Positions 9,161 through 19,210 of a DNA stretch of 64,000 bases are shown in pieces. Made by a program: the position numbers and the translations under genes. The notes beneath the pieces were generated by a model. That model was not told where the DNA came from. It ran no database searches and saw nothing but the letters and a program-made list of their open reading frames with translations. The DNA comes from Rhodococcus sp. KBS0724 (GTDB lineage Bacteria > Actinomycetota > Actinomycetes > Mycobacteriales > Mycobacteriaceae), in the NCBI RefSeq assembly GCF_005938745.2, contig NZ_VCBX02000001.1, positions 1,631,501 to 1,695,500 on the forward strand, given 5' to 3'. Positions within the stretch are counted from its first letter, which is position 1. Every line of letters starts with the position of its first letter.

Positions 9161-11031
9161 ACGGTTGACCGCTTCGTCGGGGGTCTGTGTGCCGATTGTG
9201 TTGCAGTTCTTCCGAATTGCTTTGCCACCACCGACATAGATTCTCGGCGGATGACGCTGCGAAGGTCACGATGATACGACGGGTGATCGCCGACCTCTGC
9301 CATGACGGCGTCGAATGTATATCCACGGCGAGTCAGGCGCGCGATGCCCTCGTCTCCTCGCTGTTGACGGAACCACTCGGCATCAGCAGGTGAGAGAATT
9401 ACTTTTGTCGGGATGCCACGCCTATGCAATGCGTCCAGCAAGACTTCGGGAACTTGAGTTATTCCCCTGTGTCCCAGTATTTTCCATGCGAAATATGGAA
9501 GACGGGCTTGAAGTTGCGCCTTGATCAACGTGCGTAAGGGTGGTGTGGTTGTGTCGCCGCCCGAATTGATCTTCGGGGATTCGGGCAGTACCGCGTCGGT
9601 GAGCGACCGCTTCCTGCGCGTCGACCACAAGATCGTATTCACAAGAATTGTCGACCGAGCGCCAATCCGCAGGGCCACCGACGCCGCAGTCCATCCGCCC
9701 GAGCACAATCCCGCGAGTATCACGTTTTCAGGTGCAGCGCCAAGGGCGGTGACTGCTGTCAGCGCATCTTCGTCAGAAGAGCGTGAATACACCGACGTTG
9801 GATTGTTTGCGTCGATATGTCCGGTGTCGCCGACGCCACGTCGGTCGAATCGCAGGCTGGTGACGGAGTGCTCGGCCGCATCGCGTGCAATGTGTACCCA
9901 AGAGCGTCCAGGTCCGATGCGGTGTTCTATCGCAGTTGTGAAGAAGACCATGCCGCGTTCGGGTTTTCCGAAAGAAGTAGTCGGGACGTCGATGGAGGTG
10001 TGTTTGTCCGAGGTTGCGGGATGAGTCCGGATTGCGAACAGTTGATCCGCGCCAACTCGTTCGAGTGACTCGTAGACGTCGCCACCCGTCGGCGTCACTG
10101 CTACCCGCGCAGTGAGTTCGATTGTGGGGCTGACGGTATGCATCGCCGTCGGTGCATTCCGGTCGATCCATTCGGCGATCTCGTCGATGTGGCGGTATGG
10201 GATGTCGACGTAGAAGCTTGGCGGAGACGTAAATGCCTCGTGATTCTCGAGCACCAGCACATCGGGTTGTAGTTCCGTTGTCAGTTTGGTGATCGCGACG
10301 CTGTCCGTCATCGAGGACCGAACAGCAAGGAGGGTCTGCGGGTTTCCCGGGAATGGGTATTTCAGTTGGGTATTGGTGAGTTGGTCGGCGCATTCGGGTG
10401 CTAATGCGCCACCCATGATCGACACACGCGGGTCAGTGGGATCGTCGTCGCCGACGCTGATGGAGTAGAAGGCTCGCTGCTCCCGAATGAATTTGCGCCC
10501 GTTGGTAACCGGATCCCAGAGGATCACCGAATTGATTGCCCCGCAGTCTTCGAGCGCTGAAGCGGCCAAGAGCGCGCCGAGTCGCAAACCGACGATGCTG
10601 ACGGATTGAGCGCCGCACTGGCGGACGAAGTCAACTGCGCTGACGATGCTGCTGCGCCATCGATTCATCGAGTCGGGTGCGTCCTCATTGCCTGAAGAGT
10701 CGCCGACACCCTCGTAGTCGAACCGGAACGCGACTATTCCCCGGGACGCCAGTTCGTCGGCCAGGAGCCGAATTCCGCGGTAGGTGTCGATGTGCTCTTT
10801 GCCGATGGGGGAACACAGGACGACCGCTTCGCGTGCAATGCCCGACGTTGGAACATGGATGAATCCGAGCAGTGGTGCCTCTGTCGGGCCGAACCAGGTG
10901 GCCAATTGAGTCTCGATAGTGATCACTCCGTGTTGTGGGCTGCCGACTTTGAAGATTGACGTGCTGTTGCCTACCTCACCGTGAGGAGAGAGTCCGGCGG
11001 TCGAGGTTGCCTGTATGTTGCTAGTAAACAT
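9157..11031 (-). CDS. Fused double alpha/beta-hydrolase, exosortase-A-associated-hydrolase-like
   Basis: A protein of about 624 residues with two alpha/beta-hydrolase folds in tandem. Domain 1 (about 40-270) has the oxyanion/strand block RFDYEGVGDSSG and an elbow reading GLRLG instead of GxSxG. Domain 2 (about 330-590) has RFDRRGVGDTG, an elbow reading GLCSG, and late Asp (SPADAEW) and His (GDHPSYH) candidates. From memory, GLRLG and GLC elbows with these RFD(Y/R)RG blocks occur in the two exosortase-A-system hydrolases found in polysaccharide loci; here both halves are joined. ATG at 11031 is chosen because longer starts would run into the divergent gene at 11108; no strong Shine-Dalgarno site is visible. 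It is the first gene of the glycan operon and coupled to the ligase. Substrate is unknown. Confidence 0.75.
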   Translation of the reverse strand: MFTSNIQATSTAGLSPHGEVGNSTSIFKVGSPQHGVITIETQLATWFGPTEAPLLGFIHVPTSGIAREAVVLCSPIGKEHIDTYRGIRLLADELASRGIVAFRFDYEGVGDSSGNEDAPDSMNRWRSSIVSAVDFVRQCGAQSVSIVGLRLGALLAASALEDCGAINSVILWDPVTNGRKFIREQRAFYSISVGDDDPTDPRVSIMGGALAPECADQLTNTQLKYPFPGNPQTLLAVRSSMTDSVAITKLTTELQPDVLVLENHEAFTSPPSFYVDIPYRHIDEIAEWIDRNAPTAMHTVSPTIELTARVAVTPTGGDVYESLERVGADQLFAIRTHPATSDKHTSIDVPTTSFGKPERGMVFFTTAIEHRIGPGRSWVHIARDAAEHSVTSLRFDRRGVGDTGHIDANNPTSVYSRSSDEDALTAVTALGAAPENVILAGLCSGGWTAASVALRIGARSTILVNTILWSTRRKRSLTDAVLPESPKINSGGDTTTPPLRTLIKAQLQARLPYFAWKILGHRGITQVPEVLLDALHRRGIPTKVILSPADAEWFRQQRGDEGIARLTRRGYTFDAVMAEVGDHPSYHRDLRSVIRRESMSVVAKQFGRTATQSAHRPPTKRSTV

Positions 11032-11036
11032 ACCAT

Positions 11037-11086
11037 CGGTTTGTTTGATCGCGCTTTTACCGGCGATAAGTATCAAACCGTACAAT
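11037..11086. promoter_or_regulatory. Divergent intergenic region with inverted repeat between hydrolase and glycosyltransferase genes
   Basis: In the 76-bp divergent gap, GTTTGAT (11043-11049) is repeated inverted as ATCAAAC (11072-11078). Flanking CGGTTTG (11037-11043) and CAAACCG (11074-11080) widen the symmetry. TACAAT at 11081-11086, 21 bp before the rightward ATG, could be a -10 element, although no convincing -35 is seen. A shared operator for the two transcription units is plausible but unproven. Confidence 0.3.
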
Positions 11087-11107
11087 TGACGCGTACTGGA
11101 GTCCGAA

Positions 11108-12244
11108 ATGGCTGGTGTTCTGGTCCATGAATGGATTGAACGTTCGGGGGGAGCGGAGAAGGTTCTCGACGAGTTTGTCAATTGCTACCCGGATGCGGAC
11201 GTGTACTGCCTCTGGAACGATGCCCCGGATCGATATCCGGCGACGAAGGTCCGCGAAAGCGTGCTAGCGGGGACGCCTCTGCGCGGCAGGAAAGCGCTGG
11301 CACTTCCGGCGATGCCGTTCACGTGGCGTGGCCTCGAGAATCGTGATTACGATTTCGCTTTGATCAGCTCTCATCTATTCGCTCACCATGCAACATTCGC
11401 GGGAGCGTCGACGGAACTACGCAAGTTTGTCTACGTTCACACGCCTGCGCGATATGTGTGGAATCCAGAGCTCGACGAGCGGGGTAACTCGCTCTCGGCG
11501 CGGATTGCTTCACCGATGTTGCGACGGATCGATCGTAAGCGCGCATCGGAAGGTGCGTCCTTTGCAGCGAACAGCAAGTTTGTCAGCAAACGCATCGAAC
11601 GTGCGTGGGGTATTGGGTCCGAGGTTATTCATCCACCCGTCGATGTCGATCGAATTGTCGCTATTGACGACTGGAGGCTGAAATTGACGGCGGATGAACT
11701 CCAGCTACTTTCCGGCATTCCCTCCGTGTTTGTTCTAGGCGCATCGCGCTTTATTCCGTACAAGCGACTCGACTGGGTTATTCGTGCCGCGGAGAAGGCC
11801 GGCGTTGCGGCTGTTATTGCCGGGTCGGGGCCCCAGGAGGAGCGGCTGCGCGAAATGGCTGCTGAAGCGTCGGTGCCAGTACGGATTATTCATCGACCGT
11901 CGGACGCTTTGCTGTTCGCTTTGTATCAGCAGGCGCTGGCATACGTGTTTCCGCCGATCGAAGACTTCGGGATCATGCCGGTGGAGGCCATGGCAGCCGG
12001 CGCACGACTGATCACGAACAGCACCGGAGGCGCCGCAGAGACGGTGATACACGGCGTTGACGGTCTGCATTTTCACGATGACAGGTGGGAGGCGATCGCA
12101 GAGTGCATACACGAGATCGATCGTGTGAATACGGTCAGGTCGAATACCTACGACAAGTACTCGGTGCGACGATTCCACGATGAGATAGCGATGTGGACGG
12201 GTGTCGAATCAGCTTCCTATGCAAAAAGTTTCGAGCCCCAATAG
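11108..12244 (+). CDS. Glycosyltransferase family 4
   Basis: A 378-residue GT-B enzyme starting MAGVLVHEWIERSGGAEKVL, where the glycine/GAEK loop is typical of GT4 enzymes that use nucleotide-mannose or similar donors. The C-terminal half has FVLGASRFIPYKRLD and the EX7E motif in PPIEDFGIMPVEAMAAG. ATG at 11108 has GGAG at suitable spacing. It is transcribed divergently from the rest of the glycan operon, and its last 28 bp overlap the end of the convergent efeB gene. Probably part of the same polysaccharide pathway. Confidence 0.88.
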   Translation: MAGVLVHEWIERSGGAEKVLDEFVNCYPDADVYCLWNDAPDRYPATKVRESVLAGTPLRGRKALALPAMPFTWRGLENRDYDFALISSHLFAHHATFAGASTELRKFVYVHTPARYVWNPELDERGNSLSARIASPMLRRIDRKRASEGASFAANSKFVSKRIERAWGIGSEVIHPPVDVDRIVAIDDWRLKLTADELQLLSGIPSVFVLGASRFIPYKRLDWVIRAAEKAGVAAVIAGSGPQEERLREMAAEASVPVRIIHRPSDALLFALYQQALAYVFPPIEDFGIMPVEAMAAGARLITNSTGGAAETVIHGVDGLHFHDDRWEAIAECIHEIDRVNTVRSNTYDKYSVRRFHDEIAMWTGVESASYAKSFEPQ

Positions 12245-13497
12245 CTATCGCCCGAGAGTCCGCCGGGGCAGGCGAAGACGGCAGAACCGACGTGCTGGAT
12301 GTATTCGTTCAGAGCGTCGTGCCGTGAGAGGTTTTGCTGCATCGGAACAAACTGCTCGACAGGGTTCCGGCAGTAGGCAACGAAGAACAGGCCGGCGTCG
12401 AGGTGGCCGAACCCGTCGGATCCGTCGGTGAAGTTGTATCCGCGCCGCAGGATTTGGATTCCGCCGAGTTCCTCGGACGACGCCAGACGGACATGTGCGT
12501 CCGCGGGGATGACGAAGTCGTGGCCTTCTTTCGAGTCCAGATCGAGTTCGTCGAACTCGTCCTTTCCGCCGAGGGGAGCGCCGCTGCGCTTCGACCTGCC
12601 GATGACGGCTTCCTGTTCGTTGAGGACTGTGCGATCCCATTGCTCGATCAGCATCCGGATGCGGCGGGCGACCAGAAATGATCCGCCCGCCATCCACTCT
12701 TGATCGTCGGCGCCGTCAACCCAGACATGCTCGCCCAGAACCGCTGGGTCCTCGGCCTTGATGTTGGCGGTTCCGTCCTTGAATCCGAACAAGTTTCGCG
12801 GTGTCGCCTGCGAAGTCGAGGTCGAGGAAGTTCGCCCGAATCCTAGCTGTGACCATTTGACCGATGCCGTTCCGAAGGCAACGCGCGCGAGGTTTCGAAT
12901 GGCGTGAACTGCGACCTGTGGATCGTTGGCGCAGGCCTGGATCGCGATGTCGCCGCCACTGCGCGTCGGATCGAGATTGTCGGCCCGAAAATGTGGAAGG
13001 TCGAGTAGGGCAGCAGGTTTCTTGTCTGCCAGTCCGAATCGGTCGTCGAACAGTGACGGTCCGAAGCCGATGGTGAGCGTCAGTTGTGAGGCAGCCAGGT
13101 CGAGGGCCTCACCGGTGTCACTCGGCGGTGCGTACGGGCTGTCGCCCGTTGCGCCGTCCTCGGTTGCTTCCTCACCCTTGGTCATTCGCTCGGCCATCGT
13201 CGTCCAGGTCTGCAACAAGGCGATCAGTTCGTCGCGGGACGTCGTCGTCACGTCGAACGCGACGAAGTGCATACGATCCTGGGCGGGTGTCGTGATGCCG
13301 GCCTGATGTTCACCACGAAAAGCCACCACGTCGGAGTGGTCGGTGCTGGAGTTGTGATCGGCAGCAACCCATCCGACTGCTGCGCCGGTGCCGGCCAGGA
13401 CTGCGCCCGCTCCCACGGCGCCGAACAATTTGCGCCGTGAGAGTCCCTGCGGTGCTGCATTTTCAGGCGAAGGTGTGCCCTCTGGTGAATCAGTCAT
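12217..13497 (-). CDS. efeB: Deferrochelatase/DyP-type peroxidase EfeB
   Basis: A 426-residue Tat-exported heme peroxidase of the DyP family. The N-terminus carries a twin-arginine motif (SRRKLFG, residues 20-26) followed by an Ala/Gly-rich hydrophobic core. The DyP signature GxxDG appears as FGFKDGTAN with the distal Asp, and the proximal-heme-His block appears as DAHVRLAS. In EfeUOB systems EfeB oxidises ferrous iron or extracts iron from heme outside the membrane. It is the third gene of the operon, starting 2 bp after efeO ends. Product and operon context agree. Confidence 0.94.
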   Translation of the reverse strand: MTDSPEGTPSPENAAPQGLSRRKLFGAVGAGAVLAGTGAAVGWVAADHNSSTDHSDVVAFRGEHQAGITTPAQDRMHFVAFDVTTTSRDELIALLQTWTTMAERMTKGEEATEDGATGDSPYAPPSDTGEALDLAASQLTLTIGFGPSLFDDRFGLADKKPAALLDLPHFRADNLDPTRSGGDIAIQACANDPQVAVHAIRNLARVAFGTASVKWSQLGFGRTSSTSTSQATPRNLFGFKDGTANIKAEDPAVLGEHVWVDGADDQEWMAGGSFLVARRIRMLIEQWDRTVLNEQEAVIGRSKRSGAPLGGKDEFDELDLDSKEGHDFVIPADAHVRLASSEELGGIQILRRGYNFTDGSDGFGHLDAGLFFVAYCRNPVEQFVPMQQNLSRHDALNEYIQHVGSAVFACPGGLSGDSYWGSKLFA

Positions 13498-13499
13498 TA

Positions 13500-14627
13500 C
13501 TACCCCGCAACTACTTCCTGAACCTGGCTGACCTCTGCGGACAGAGCGTCGATCTTGCGTGAGAGCTCCTGGCGCTGAGCTTCGGTGACCGAGTCGTAGA
13601 AAACAAATCCGTCGCCGACGCGGAACTGCGCGAGTGCTGCGTCGAGGTCGGCAAATCGATCCGAGATGCGCTGGGCGAGTTCTGGATTACGTTCCTGCAG
13701 AATTGGATTCAGAGCGGCAATCGCGGCCTGTGAACCGTCGACGTTGGCCTGGAAATCCCACAGGTCGGTGTGCGAGAAGATGTCTTCTTCGCCGGTGATC
13801 TTGGATGTCGAGATCTCGTCGAGCAGACCCTGAGCGTCGCCGGCGATCTTGGTGGGATCGATCGAGTAGTCCTCGGCGTTCACCTGATCTGCCAGATATT
13901 GAATGTCGACGAGCAGTTGATCTGCGACGGCGTTGGTGTCTGGCTGCAGACCGGTGACCCACAGGTCCTTCTCAAGGCGGTGGAAGCCGGTCCAGACCTG
14001 GCCAGGCTCGAGATCGGCTTCGCGCAAGTCGAGCTTGGGATCGAGCTCACCGAAGCTCTCGGCCTCGGGTTCGATGCGCTCGTAGTAGGTGCGAGTGACA
14101 GGGAACAGCGCCTTGGCCTGCTCGATGTTGCCGGCCTGAACCGCCGCGACGAACTGCGCGGCGGTGTCCTGCAATGCCACGATCTGACTGCGGATGTATC
14201 GGCGGTACCCGTCGGCGGCTTCGGCGAGCTGGCCGCTTTCGTCAGTGGCTGCCAGCGAGTCGCCGGTGACGACGAAGTCCTGGCGGATGCCGGTTCCGAC
14301 CATGCCGGGCTTGCAGGCAAGCTGGTACGTCGCGGCTTCGGGGAGAGAGACGATGAGCTGACGCGTCAGTCCGGGGCCGATGTTCTCGACCTCGCCCATC
14401 GCGCGGTCACCTTCGGCGAAGACATAGAACTCGGTGACCTTCGTGCCGTTGTTCGTCACCTGAAATGTCGACTTGCCCGTCGAGGCTGTGGTGGCGCTGA
14501 CGTCGCACGAGTCGTCGGTGGCGGTGACGATGATGTCGCCGTCGCTCGACGTCGACTTTTCGGTGCAGGCGACCAGGGACAAGGGCAGCACCGCTGCCGC
14601 CGCGAGCACGAGGGTGGTTTTGCGCAT
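13500..14627 (-). CDS. efeO: Iron uptake system lipoprotein EfeO (cupredoxin + M75 domains)
   Basis: ATG at 14627 gives a signal peptide ending in a lipobox with Cys21 (SLVAC). Residues about 27-125 form the EfeO cupredoxin domain. The remainder is the imelysin/M75 domain, with the metal-site HxxE motif in FHRLEKDLW. It delivers ferrous/ferric iron to the EfeU permease at the outer face of the membrane. The gap after efeU is 14 bp and efeB follows 2 bp later, so the three form one transcription unit. The frame is open further upstream, but that stretch overlaps efeU and lacks a signal peptide. Confidence 0.93.
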   Translation of the reverse strand: MRKTTLVLAAAAVLPLSLVACTEKSTSSDGDIIVTATDDSCDVSATTASTGKSTFQVTNNGTKVTEFYVFAEGDRAMGEVENIGPGLTRQLIVSLPEAATYQLACKPGMVGTGIRQDFVVTGDSLAATDESGQLAEAADGYRRYIRSQIVALQDTAAQFVAAVQAGNIEQAKALFPVTRTYYERIEPEAESFGELDPKLDLREADLEPGQVWTGFHRLEKDLWVTGLQPDTNAVADQLLVDIQYLADQVNAEDYSIDPTKIAGDAQGLLDEISTSKITGEEDIFSHTDLWDFQANVDGSQAAIAALNPILQERNPELAQRISDRFADLDAALAQFRVGDGFVFYDSVTEAQRQELSRKIDALSAEVSQVQEVVAG

Positions 14628-14641
14628 CGGAGAAATGCCTC

Positions 14642-15544
14642 TCAGGATTCTTTGTTGTCGGACGCTGGGACAGCTGTATCGGCTACGGGCGCCGGCGAAG
14701 ATTGCGGGCGCAGGAAGAGCGCCAGCACGATGACGAGATACACGACCCACGCGGTCGCTTGCAGAACCGTCGGATCGGGGCGGAAGTTGAAAATGCCGGC
14801 CAGGACGGTGCCGTACCAGGTGGACGGGTCGTAGTCCGGTGTGAGGTTGAACGCGATGTTCTCGACTCCGGGGAGGACGTTTCCGATCTGCAAGGCGCGG
14901 ATGCCGTACGAGAGGATTCCAGCGGCGACAACGATGAGGAAGATCGCGGTGTAGCGGAAGAACGTAGTGAGGTTGAGACGTAGCGCCCCGAAGTACATGG
15001 CGACAGTCAGGACGGCAGCGAGGAGAATGCCGAGCAGCAATCCGATGAGCGGCCAGGAACTACCGGCCGTGTTCTCGGCGTAGCCGACCATGAGCAGCGC
15101 CGTCTCGACGCCCTCGCGTCCGACGGCAAAGAATGCGAGTGTCAGGATCGCGATCGGTCCGGCGACGAGGGCTTTCTCCATGCCGGCCTTGAGGTCGCCG
15201 GAGATGTTCTTGGCCGCGGTACGCATCCAGAGGACCATCGCGGTCACGATCACCACGGCGATCAGCGACGCAACTCCGGCGATGACTTCCGCAGTCAAAC
15301 CGTCGACGGTGGAGGTTCCGTAATGTATGGCAAAGAAGATGATCGCGACCATCGCCACCGCGGCGACAACCCCGAGCCACACCCACTTCAGTGCATCCCG
15401 GCGCTGTGCCTTGACGAGGTACGCGGCCAGGATCATGACCACGATGCCGGCTTCGAGGCCTTCGCGGAGACCGATCAGGCCACTGCCGAATAGCTGCGTG
15501 GCAACTGACGGACTGCTCGAGGCAGCGAGTACCGACACGGACAC
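14642..15544 (-). CDS. efeU: Ferrous/ferric iron permease EfeU (FTR1 family)
   Basis: A 300-residue protein with seven hydrophobic helices. Two REXXE iron-binding motifs typical of FTR1/EfeU permeases are present: REGLE at 27-31 and REGVE in AVGREGVETALL. GTG at 15544 follows GGAG with 6-nt spacing. It is the first gene of efeUOB and transports iron inward in partnership with EfeO and EfeB. A possible IdeR-type operator lies about 53-71 bp upstream. Confidence 0.94.
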   Translation of the reverse strand: MSVSVLAASSSPSVATQLFGSGLIGLREGLEAGIVVMILAAYLVKAQRRDALKWVWLGVVAAVAMVAIIFFAIHYGTSTVDGLTAEVIAGVASLIAVVIVTAMVLWMRTAAKNISGDLKAGMEKALVAGPIAILTLAFFAVGREGVETALLMVGYAENTAGSSWPLIGLLLGILLAAVLTVAMYFGALRLNLTTFFRYTAIFLIVVAAGILSYGIRALQIGNVLPGVENIAFNLTPDYDPSTWYGTVLAGIFNFRPDPTVLQATAWVVYLVIVLALFLRPQSSPAPVADTAVPASDNKES

Positions 15545-15596
15545 AGGTGGCTCCTTCGCTGGAGGACGCGTGGCTGCTCCGGGGAAGCGGCCGATA

Positions 15597-15615
15597 GTAG
15601 GACAGCCTTAACTCC
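15597..15615 (-). promoter_or_regulatory. Candidate IdeR/DtxR-type iron box upstream of efeU
   Basis: On the minus strand the 19-mer GGAGTTAAGGCTGTCCTAC aligns with the IdeR consensus TTAGGTTAGGCTAACCTAA at 12 of 19 positions, including the AGGCT core and CCTA. It lies about 53 bp upstream of the efeU GTG, a position compatible with repression of an iron-uptake operon. The match is partial, so this is a candidate only. Confidence 0.35.
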
Positions 15616-15681
15616 GATGAAGATACTCCACCTTGCGGCTGGTATCCATATTCTGACCTGGCCTTTTGCTTCTCTTTACTA

Positions 15682-16494
15682 TTGAATTCGAGTGTTCGGT
15701 CGACTCGTGTGGATGATGGAGGGGTGTACCGAACCACTGGTGAGACCTCGAGACCCCGGCGCGTCGTGCGCGTCGTCGCCGCGATAGCTGCCGGAACGGT
15801 GCTTGCCGGAGTGGGTATTGCAGCGTGTGGATCCAACGAACCGAAGATTGCGATTCCCGAGGGAATCCCTCCGGGAGTCGGCGCGCCGACACCGCCGATC
15901 GATATCAATGCACCCGGCCGCAGCGCCGATCAGCTTGCTGACTGGGCAGCCGGGCTCAGTAGTGACGTGGGAATCGGCACCACCGCTCTCGAGGCGTACG
16001 GGTACGCCGCAGCCGTGATGGCCGAAACGTTGCCCGGTTGTGGGATCGGGTGGACCACGCTCGCCGGGATCGGGAGCGTCGAAAGCCGCCACGGGACCTA
16101 CGACGGTTCCGCGGTGGACGCGATGGGTCAGGTCAGTCCGATCATTCGCGGCATTCCACTCGACGGTGGGCCGGGTGTGGCCGAGATCCCCGACACGGAC
16201 GGCGGCACCATGGACGGAGATTCCGTACACGATCGAGCGATGGGGCCGATGCAGTTCATCCCGGAAACCTGGTTGAAGTGGGGCGTCGACGCCAACGGTG
16301 ACGGTCGCGTCGATCCCGACAATATCGACGACGCCACCCTCACCGCGGCGCGGTATCTGTGTGCCCGCGGGGGAGACCTGACAGCCGCGCAAGGTTGGCA
16401 GCAGGCTCTGATGGCGTACAACCTCTCCGGTGACTACCTCGCGCTCGTGCGCGATCGGGCGTCGGCGTATTCCGTGGGAACGCGGCCGGCGTGA
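15682..16494 (+). CDS. Lytic murein transglycosylase-like lipoprotein
   Basis: An exported protein whose hydrophobic segment VVAAIAAGTVLAGVGIAAC ends in a lipobox-like GIAAC. The catalytic-Glu block GIGSVESRHG and the MGPMQFIPETWLKWG block are the hallmarks of SLT-type lytic transglycosylases (MltB-like). An Asp-rich loop DANGDGRVDPDNIDD resembles a calcium-binding EF-hand loop found in this group. The start is uncertain: TTG at 15682 is outermost, and GTG at 15709 or 15724 are alternatives. It is divergent from efeU and cleaves peptidoglycan glycan strands by family inference. Confidence 0.82.
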   Translation: MNSSVRSTRVDDGGVYRTTGETSRPRRVVRVVAAIAAGTVLAGVGIAACGSNEPKIAIPEGIPPGVGAPTPPIDINAPGRSADQLADWAAGLSSDVGIGTTALEAYGYAAAVMAETLPGCGIGWTTLAGIGSVESRHGTYDGSAVDAMGQVSPIIRGIPLDGGPGVAEIPDTDGGTMDGDSVHDRAMGPMQFIPETWLKWGVDANGDGRVDPDNIDDATLTAARYLCARGGDLTAAQGWQQALMAYNLSGDYLALVRDRASAYSVGTRPA

Positions 16495-16537
16495 ACGATC
16501 ATGACCGCAGTTCAGGCCTGTGTGAGCGCGTCGATAA

Positions 16538-17977
<1,440 letters not shown>

Positions 17978-17999
17978 GCAACGCATTTAGGTATCAGCA

Positions 18000-18668
18000 G
18001 TGTCTGCACAACGCGGTAAGCCACGATCCCCCGGAGGAAGTCCGGGGGGTCGTGGTTCCGGGCGCGCGGACACTGCTCGTCGCACGAAATCCAGCAGCAC
18101 CCGCCGGGCACGCGGTACAGATGCCGAGACGACGGAAACAGCGTCGACCGGAACCAAGTCAACGACGGCGTCGACGCGTAAGTTCTGGTCGCGATTGCCC
18201 AGTTCCGACCACACGGTCTTCGGGCTCTCGACCAGCCGGGCGGTCGTTCTCGCGATGGTCGTTCTGATGCTCGCGTTGACGTTGGCGGTGCCGTTGCGCA
18301 CGTACATCTCTCAGCGTTCCGATGCCGCTCAGATCGCTGCCGAACGACGCGTTCTCCAATCGGAAGTTGATGCGCTTCGACAGCAGAATGCGCGTTTCGA
18401 CGATCCCGCCTATATCGAAGCTCTTGCGCGGGAACGTCTTCGGTACGTCAAGCCCGGCGAAACGCCGTTCCAGGTACAACTTCCCGGTGACTATCAAGAA
18501 CCCGAGAAGAAGCAAGTTGAAGAAGCCCCGCTGACAGGTCCGTGGTATCGCGATCTGTGGCAGACGATTTCGGAGCCACCAGTGGTTCCCGAAACGAAGG
18601 CAACACCGGCGCCGATGCCGGTGATGCCGACAGAGCAGTCAGAAGAACAAGGAGTACCCACCGGGTGA
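18000..18668 (+). CDS. FtsB/DivIC-family septum formation initiator protein
   Basis: A bitopic protein: a basic, low-complexity Ser/Thr/Arg-rich cytoplasmic N-terminus (about 1-75), one membrane helix (about 80-100, AVVLAMVVLMLALTLAV), then an extracytoplasmic coiled coil ending in DPAYIEALARERLRYVKPGE. The last block is the FtsB/DivIC hallmark. It is expected to join the divisome with FtsQ/FtsL. GTG at 18000 is used. Its stop overlaps the DUF501 start (GTGA). The N-terminal extension is longer than in Gram-negative FtsB, as usual in actinobacteria (Rv1024-like). Confidence 0.9.
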   Translation: MSAQRGKPRSPGGSPGGRGSGRADTARRTKSSSTRRARGTDAETTETASTGTKSTTASTRKFWSRLPSSDHTVFGLSTSRAVVLAMVVLMLALTLAVPLRTYISQRSDAAQIAAERRVLQSEVDALRQQNARFDDPAYIEALARERLRYVKPGETPFQVQLPGDYQEPEKKQVEEAPLTGPWYRDLWQTISEPPVVPETKATPAPMPVMPTEQSEEQGVPTG

Positions 18669-19210
18669 GCAAGCCGTCCGAAAATTCCCCTCACGTCGCG
18701 CAGGCCGATCTTGACGCCGTCGCAGCTCAGTTGGGCCGTGAGCCGCGCGGAGTGCTCGAGATTGCGTACCGCAGTCCCGATGGCACACCCGGCGTGGTCA
18801 AGACAGCTCCCAAACTTCCTGACGGAACACCTTTCCCGACGCTGTACTACTTGACGGATCCCCGGCTGACCGCGGAGGCCAGCCGTCAGGAATCTGCCGG
18901 TGTGATGCGTGAGATGACCGAGCGCCTGACGCAGGATCCTGAGTTGGCTGCCGCGTACCGCCGTGCGTACGAGTCGTATCTTGCCGAGCGTGACGCCATC
19001 GAATCCCTCGGTACCGACTTTGCCGGCGGCGGGATGCCGGATCGCGTCAAGTGCCTGCACGTTCTGATGGCGCATTCACTGGCCAAGGGGCCGGGCGTCA
19101 ATCCGCTCGGTGACGAGTCGGTAGCTCTGGCAGGGAAGGGCAAGCTGCGCGGCACCGCCATTCCCGCTGACTGGCCGGGCATCGACGACGCAGTAGATCC
19201 CGAGAAGTGA
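18665..19210 (+). CDS. DUF501 domain-containing protein
   Basis: A 181-residue protein. GTG at 18665 has AAGGAG 10 nt upstream and overlaps the ftsB-like stop by 4 bp. The core LGREPRGVLEIAYRSPDG, FPTLYYLTDP and PDRVKCLHVLMAHSLAKG blocks are those I recall for DUF501 (Rv1025-like). The last carries a conserved Cys-x-His, so metal or nucleotide binding is possible, but no function is established. It lies in a three-gene coupled operon between the divisome protein and exopolyphosphatase. Confidence 0.88.
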   Translation: MSKPSENSPHVAQADLDAVAAQLGREPRGVLEIAYRSPDGTPGVVKTAPKLPDGTPFPTLYYLTDPRLTAEASRQESAGVMREMTERLTQDPELAAAYRRAYESYLAERDAIESLGTDFAGGGMPDRVKCLHVLMAHSLAKGPGVNPLGDESVALAGKGKLRGTAIPADWPGIDDAVDPEK

